Assembly (NCBI GenBank): GCA_028687395.1
Contig: JAQUAE010000033.1
Span: 1 to 10,603 of the forward strand
Length of the DNA stretch: 10,603 bases
Origin: Anaerolineales bacterium
GTDB lineage: Bacteria; Chloroflexota; Anaerolineae; Anaerolineales; UBA4823
Direction of reading: 5' to 3'
Positions 7,461-10,603 of this stretch are shown piece by piece. The notes beneath the pieces are model-generated. The model did not search any database, was not told the origin of the DNA, and worked only from the letters and a program-made list of their open reading frames with translations. The number at the start of each line of letters is the position of its first letter. The first letter of the stretch is position 1. Both the position numbers and the translations under genes were made by a program.

Positions 7461-7466
7461 TCCTCC
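7461..7466 (-). promoter_or_regulatory. Strong ribosome binding site of the uracil-DNA glycosylase
   Basis: Minus-strand GGAGGA, five bases before the GTG at 7453-7455. It is the strongest Shine-Dalgarno in the window and fixes the non-ATG start. The rest of the 55-base gap to rimI holds no convincing promoter or terminator. Confidence 0.75.
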
Positions 7467-7510
7467 AGGTTAAGATCGGGCGCCAGGATATGGGCCATTG
7501 CTGCTGGTGC

Positions 7511-8047
7511 TCAGCGTAAAGCTTCTCCCGCCCCGCTCTCCAGCCAGGCCAGGTAAGCCGGGTTGAGCGCGGGGACAGTCATGATCAGGGCGTCCTCGTT
7601 GTTGTCACGATAATAGCGCGGCCGCCGCCCGACCTCGTCGAAGCGGAAACGGCGGTAAAAGCTGCGCGCCACAGCGTTCCCCTCGCGCACCTCCAGCGTG
7701 GCGCTACGGCAGCCCTTGTGAATCGCATCCTGCAAGGCGGTCGCCAGCAGCCGCCGGCCAACGCCGCGTGAGCGGTACTCCGGATGCACGGCAATCGTGG
7801 CGATGTGCGCTTCATCCAGGATCACCCAGATCACGATGACGCCCACCACGGTTGCTCCGCTCTCCGACTGTTCCACCTCCGCTACCCAGAGCAACGAGCC
7901 GGTGTTCTCGAAAAGCTCGTAACGAAAGGCGCTGGCAGGCCAGGGGAGAGCGAAGGACATCCGGTCGATGGCTTGCACTTGCTCCAGGTCTGCCTCCTGC
8001 ATGCGGCGGAGGTGAATGGAGGAGGTTGCCGGGTCGGGAGCGGTCAT
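7511..8047 (-). CDS. rimI: RimI-like protein N-terminal acetyltransferase (GNAT fold)
   Basis: The 178-residue product is a GNAT acetyltransferase of the RimI group, whose characterised members acetylate the N-terminus of ribosomal protein S18 and sometimes other proteins. It has the DRMSFALPWP segment (28-37), the acetyl-CoA pyrophosphate loop RSRGVGRRLL (92-101) after IAVHPEY, then LEVREGNAVARSFY (118-131, with N124 and Y131) and RPRYYRDNNEDALIM (142-156), all in the expected order. The position that is usually glycine in the lY-x-x-x-GF stretch is arginine (R135). The roughly 20-residue C-terminal tail extends past the core domain. Its ATG overlaps the tsaB stop by four bases (ATGA), and rimI beside tsaB/tsaE is a common bacterial arrangement. 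The family call is firm; that S18 is the substrate is inferred. Confidence 0.93.
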   Translation of the reverse strand: MTAPDPATSSIHLRRMQEADLEQVQAIDRMSFALPWPASAFRYELFENTGSLLWVAEVEQSESGATVVGVIVIWVILDEAHIATIAVHPEYRSRGVGRRLLATALQDAIHKGCRSATLEVREGNAVARSFYRRFRFDEVGRRPRYYRDNNEDALIMTVPALNPAYLAWLESGAGEALR

Positions 8048-8733
8048 GCAGCCGGTATCGCATCCTGGTAGTGCAGGTACAGCGGGGCCAGCGTCGCCGG
8101 GTCAGCCACCTGCCCGGATTGCCAACGTTTCCAGGCCAACTCCGCCAGGAAGGATGGGCGGCGCAGGGACAACGCCGGCGAGGTCAACACGCCCAGACCA
8201 TGAACGCTCTCCAGGAACTGGCGTTCCTCTAAGGTCAGCTCCCCACACACACGCCCCCCCTGTGGGATTAGCTCGCTGAGCTGCTCCACGGTGAGCACGC
8301 TCACCTCGCCGTTCGGCCGCCAGGCGGCTGCTTCCGCCTGGTACCAGCCCACCGCCAGACGCCCCCGCCCGGCGCGGACGACCGCAGCCAGGTGTTCACC
8401 AGTAACCGGTTGGGCAAAGGCCAGGACGTCCAGGGTGGGAATGCCCACCAGGGGGATGCGCCGCGCCAGCGCCAACCCCTTGACCAACGCCAGCCCGATG
8501 CGCAAGCCCGTGAAGGAACCGGGGCCCAGCGCAGCGGCCAGCGCCTCCAGGTGCTGGGCATCCAGGGCGCACTTCTTCAGCAATTGCGCGACTGCTGGCG
8601 CCAACTCCACGGTGTGGTAATCGTTGCTGCTCCAAACGCTCTCGCCGAGCACCTGCGCACCATCGTACAAAGCGATACCCACGACACGGGTGGAGGTATC
8701 CACAGCCAGCAGCACCGGCGCAGAGGCTCGCAT
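8044..8733 (-). CDS. tsaB: tRNA threonylcarbamoyladenosine biosynthesis protein TsaB
   Basis: The 229-residue product is the ASKHA-fold partner that dimerises with TsaD in the complex transferring threonylcarbamoyl to A37 of ANN-decoding tRNAs (t6A). It begins with LLAVDTSTRVVGIALYDG (8-25), followed by YHTVELAPAV at 39-48, then ALGPGSFTGLRIGLALVKGL (68-87), which is the family hallmark, and IPTLDVLA at 98-105. The C-terminus ends APLYLHYQDAIPAA, a usual TsaB ending. The frame stays open upstream to 9063, but that part overlaps tsaE and has no family features. The ATG at 8731-8733 shares one base with the tsaE stop (TGATG), so termination-reinitiation is likely. An adjacent in-frame GTG at 8736 is an unlikely alternative. 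TsaD, its obligate partner, is not in this window. Confidence 0.95.
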   Translation of the reverse strand: MRASAPVLLAVDTSTRVVGIALYDGAQVLGESVWSSNDYHTVELAPAVAQLLKKCALDAQHLEALAAALGPGSFTGLRIGLALVKGLALARRIPLVGIPTLDVLAFAQPVTGEHLAAVVRAGRGRLAVGWYQAEAAAWRPNGEVSVLTVEQLSELIPQGGRVCGELTLEERQFLESVHGLGVLTSPALSLRRPSFLAELAWKRWQSGQVADPATLAPLYLHYQDAIPAA

Positions 8734-9230
8734 CACGCCACTCCGTAAACCTGTCTTTTTAAGCCCGCCAGCAGCTCCAGGTAGCGCTGCCCGTGAGCGG
8801 TGAAGACCATATCCCGCTGGTCCTCGTCCACATGCTCGAAAGCAACGTTCAAGCACTCGCCGGGGAAGGCGGCCTGGATGCGCTCGGCCCACTCCACCAC
8901 CAGCGGGCCGCCTTCCAGCATGGCGGCCAGGTCCAGGTCGTAGGCCTCGGCGGCCCCAGACAGGCGATAGGCATCCAGGTGATACAGCACACCGCCGCCC
9001 GGGTGGCGGTAGACGTTCACCAGCACGTAGGAGGGGCTGGAAGCCTGATCCAGGGAGCCCCACCCCGCGGCAACGCCCTTCACCAGCGTGGTCTTACCCG
9101 AGCCCAATTCACCCACCAGGCAGATCAGGTCGCCGGTGCGGAGGTAGGCGCCCAGGCGCATCCCCAGGCGGCGGGTTTGCTCCGCGCTGCGGCTGATAAA
9201 CTCCATCGAGTGGGCAGCCAGTACTGGCAT
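8733..9230 (-). CDS. tsaE: tRNA threonylcarbamoyladenosine biosynthesis ATPase TsaE
   Basis: The 165-residue product is the P-loop ATPase of the bacterial t6A system, which binds the TsaB-TsaD dimer and is needed for turnover. Numbered from the chosen ATG, the Walker A motif GELGSGKTT is at 40-48. The SSPSYVLVNVY strand is at 64-74, LYHLDAYRL at 82-90, and the VVEWAERI stretch carrying the conserved E113 and W114 follows. The sequence EFISRSAEQTRRLG near the N-terminus is the usual start of the family domain. Three starts are possible: GTG at 9290, ATG at 9230 and ATG at 9206. I chose 9230 because a TATAAT box ends seven bases upstream; the 9290 start would also overlap the helicase stop. There is no Shine-Dalgarno before 9230, as expected for a leaderless message. 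Length fits the family. Confidence 0.93.
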   Translation of the reverse strand: MPVLAAHSMEFISRSAEQTRRLGMRLGAYLRTGDLICLVGELGSGKTTLVKGVAAGWGSLDQASSPSYVLVNVYRHPGGGVLYHLDAYRLSGAAEAYDLDLAAMLEGGPLVVEWAERIQAAFPGECLNVAFEHVDEDQRDMVFTAHGQRYLELLAGLKRQVYGVA

Positions 9231-9237
9231 GGAGGAA

Positions 9238-9243
9238 ATTATA
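9238..9243 (-). promoter_or_regulatory. -10 box of a probable leaderless tsaE promoter
   Basis: Minus-strand TATAAT, a perfect match to the sigma-A/70 -10 consensus, in the 56-base gap between the helicase stop and the tsaE ATG. Seven bases separate it from the A of the ATG, so the expected transcription start falls on or next to the start codon. No good -35 hexamer is seen at 16-18 bases; TTCCGC at 18 is a poor match. Leaderless genes with a -10 directly before the ATG are well known in Deinococcus and some other phyla. Confidence 0.55.
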
Positions 9244-9286
9244 AGCCCTTCTCCGGGCGGCGCGGAAGAGAACTCCACCCCCGGTC

Positions 9287-10603
9287 TCACGCCGCCAGGA
9301 TGATCAGTTTGGCCAACGAAGCCGCCACGCGCTTCAAGCCCACGCTCTCGAAGAAGACGTCCACGATCTCATCGCCGTCTTCGAGCTTGCTGTTCAACAC
9401 GATCCCGGCGCCCCACACGTGGTGCGAGACGTGCGTGCCGGGCGGGTACTGGGCGGTGAGGGCACGCGACGCGGGGGCAGCTACCGCCTCCCAGCCATCC
9501 AGCAAGTCAGAGTGGGCCGCGGTAAGCCGCCTGGAGCCGAATTGCGCCCCCCTGAACTCCACCAGGCTAGGGGGAATCTCGTCGATGAAGCGGGAGGGTG
9601 CGACCGGTTCTGTATAACCGAACATGTTGCGGTTGCGGGCGTAGACCAGGTGGAGGCGATCCATGGCGCGAGTGACGCCCACGTACAGCAGGCGGCGCTC
9701 CTCCTCCAACTGCTCCGGGTCCTCGAAGGAACGGTTGTGCGGCAAGGTGCCATCGTTCAACCCGACGATGAAAACGTTGGGAAATTCCAATCCTTTGGCG
9801 GCGTGTAGAGTGAGCAGGGTCGCCGCCTCGGCGCCCTCCTGGAACGTGTCCTGGTCGGATACCAGGGCGACCTGTTCCAGGAAGGCCTCCAGCCCCTGCG
9901 CCTGGAACTCGGCGGCCAGGCGGCGCAGCTCGACCAGGTTATCCCAGCGGTCCTGGCCTTCCTCCGTCCCGTCATCGATGTAGGCGCGGTAATCCACGTC
10001 CTGCAGGATGCGGTCCATAAGCTGCACCGGAGAGTGAGACTCGCGCAGGGCACGCCAGCCCGCCAGCAGCTCCCCGAAATGGGAGAGGGCTGCCTGCGCC
10101 CGACCGGAAAGCGCCTCGCTGGCGGCAGCGGGGGCGCGAGCGGCCATGGTCAGCAAGTACTCGCCGGGACCGACTCCGGTCGCTTTAGCCTGCGTGCGCA
10201 AGGCAAGGTAGGTCTTGTTGCCGATGGTGCGCGGCGGGGTGTTGATCACCCGCGTCAGGCTGACCTCGTCGCGAGGGTTGTGCACCAGGCGCAGGTAAGC
10301 GACCACATCCTTCACTTCTCGCCGGCCGTAGAAGCGTTGCGCTCCAACCAGCTTGTAAGCCAGACGGTAGCGCAAGAAAGTCTCCTCCAGCACGCGGGAT
10401 TGGGCGTTGGTGCGGTACATCACGGCGCATTCGGCCAGGCGGGCTTTGCCGCCTGCCGCCAACTCGGTGATCGTGCGGGCGACGTAATCGGCCTCCTCGT
10501 GGTCGTTTTCCGCCTCGTAGAGCGTGACCGTATCGCCTATCCCGCGCTCGGTGAAGAGCTGTTTGGGCTTGCGATGAGGGTGATTGGCGATGACCGCCAT
10601 GGC
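9287..10603 (-). CDS. UvrD/PcrA-type superfamily 1 DNA helicase, C-terminal part
   Basis: The frame is open to the right window edge, so only about the last 438 residues are present; the Walker A domain lies outside. Numbered from the Met at 10600, the NHPHRKPKQLFTE stretch (6-18) and GDTVTLYEAENDHEEADYV are the usual link into domain 2A. AVMYRTNAQSRVLEE (59-73) follows. Motif V is LLTLHAAKGLEFPNVFIVGL (262-281) and motif VI is EEERRLLYVGVTRA (299-312), with the arginine finger R311. From about 386 the PPGTHVSHHVWGAGIVLNS stretch begins a Tudor-like C-terminal domain, which in PcrA/UvrD binds RNA polymerase. These helicases unwind 3' to 5' in excision repair and in resolving transcription-replication conflicts. 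The usual EEG after motif V is NDG (282-284). PcrA and UvrD cannot be separated firmly from this part. Confidence 0.94.
   Translation of the reverse strand, partial: AMAVIANHPHRKPKQLFTERGIGDTVTLYEAENDHEEADYVARTITELAAGGKARLAECAVMYRTNAQSRVLEETFLRYRLAYKLVGAQRFYGRREVKDVVAYLRLVHNPRDEVSLTRVINTPPRTIGNKTYLALRTQAKATGVGPGEYLLTMAARAPAAASEALSGRAQAALSHFGELLAGWRALRESHSPVQLMDRILQDVDYRAYIDDGTEEGQDRWDNLVELRRLAAEFQAQGLEAFLEQVALVSDQDTFQEGAEAATLLTLHAAKGLEFPNVFIVGLNDGTLPHNRSFEDPEQLEEERRLLYVGVTRAMDRLHLVYARNRNMFGYTEPVAPSRFIDEIPPSLVEFRGAQFGSRRLTAAHSDLLDGWEAVAAPASRALTAQYPPGTHVSHHVWGAGIVLNSKLEDGDEIVDVFFESVGLKRVAASLAKLIILAA

Noticed and set aside
8734..9063. Upstream extension of tsaB by 110 codons
   Set aside because: It overlaps tsaE in a different frame and lacks family features. 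TsaB homologues begin close to the VDTST strand, which matches the ATG at 8733.
1..10603. Very frequent CCAGG/CCTGG pentamers across the window as a repeat or recognition signal
   Set aside because: They fall mainly where CTG leucine codons and GC-rich Ala/Gly/Arg codons meet on the minus strand. They show no regular spacing, so codon usage explains them.

Overview
This window is a high-GC bacterial chromosome segment in which every supported gene lies on the minus strand, so transcription runs from high to low coordinates. The organism is most likely a Chloroflexota bacterium, perhaps of the Anaerolineae. That is an inference from base composition, protein flavour and the short promoter geometry in front of tsaE; no marker gene here proves it. 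No RNA gene, CRISPR array, insertion sequence or phage gene is visible, and no gap between genes exceeds about 75 bases.

Right part (10603 to 6823, read on the minus strand) is housekeeping. It holds the C-terminal part of a UvrD/PcrA DNA helicase, then tsaE, tsaB and rimI, then a family 4 [4Fe-4S] uracil-DNA glycosylase. TsaE and TsaB are two components of the machinery that makes the tRNA modification t6A; TsaD and TsaC are not in the window. tsaE, tsaB and rimI are packed with 1- and 4-base overlaps. A TATAAT box sits 7 bases before the tsaE ATG, which suggests a leaderless transcript starting this block. The glycosylase ends in QLSLF, a good match to the bacterial beta-clamp-binding consensus.

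Left part (6815 to 1) is a surface-polysaccharide cluster. It encodes a nucleotide-sugar 6-dehydrogenase, a UDP-uronate 4-epimerase-like SDR enzyme, a Wzx-type flippase, two GT4 glycosyltransferases, and the start of a polytopic membrane protein resembling ArnT/GT39-type lipid-linked sugar transferases (cut by the window edge). Together they suggest synthesis of an acidic sugar nucleotide, its assembly into a lipid-linked glycan, and export of that glycan. The Shine-Dalgarno of the dehydrogenase overlaps the stop codon of the glycosylase gene, so the repair/t6A block appears to read directly into the polysaccharide cluster.

I did not find a clearly novel biological system. The best second-look items are the leaderless promoter, the clamp-binding tail on the glycosylase, and the coupling of housekeeping genes to envelope glycan genes. 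Several very long plus-strand open frames are antisense shadows of GC-rich genes and are not annotated.
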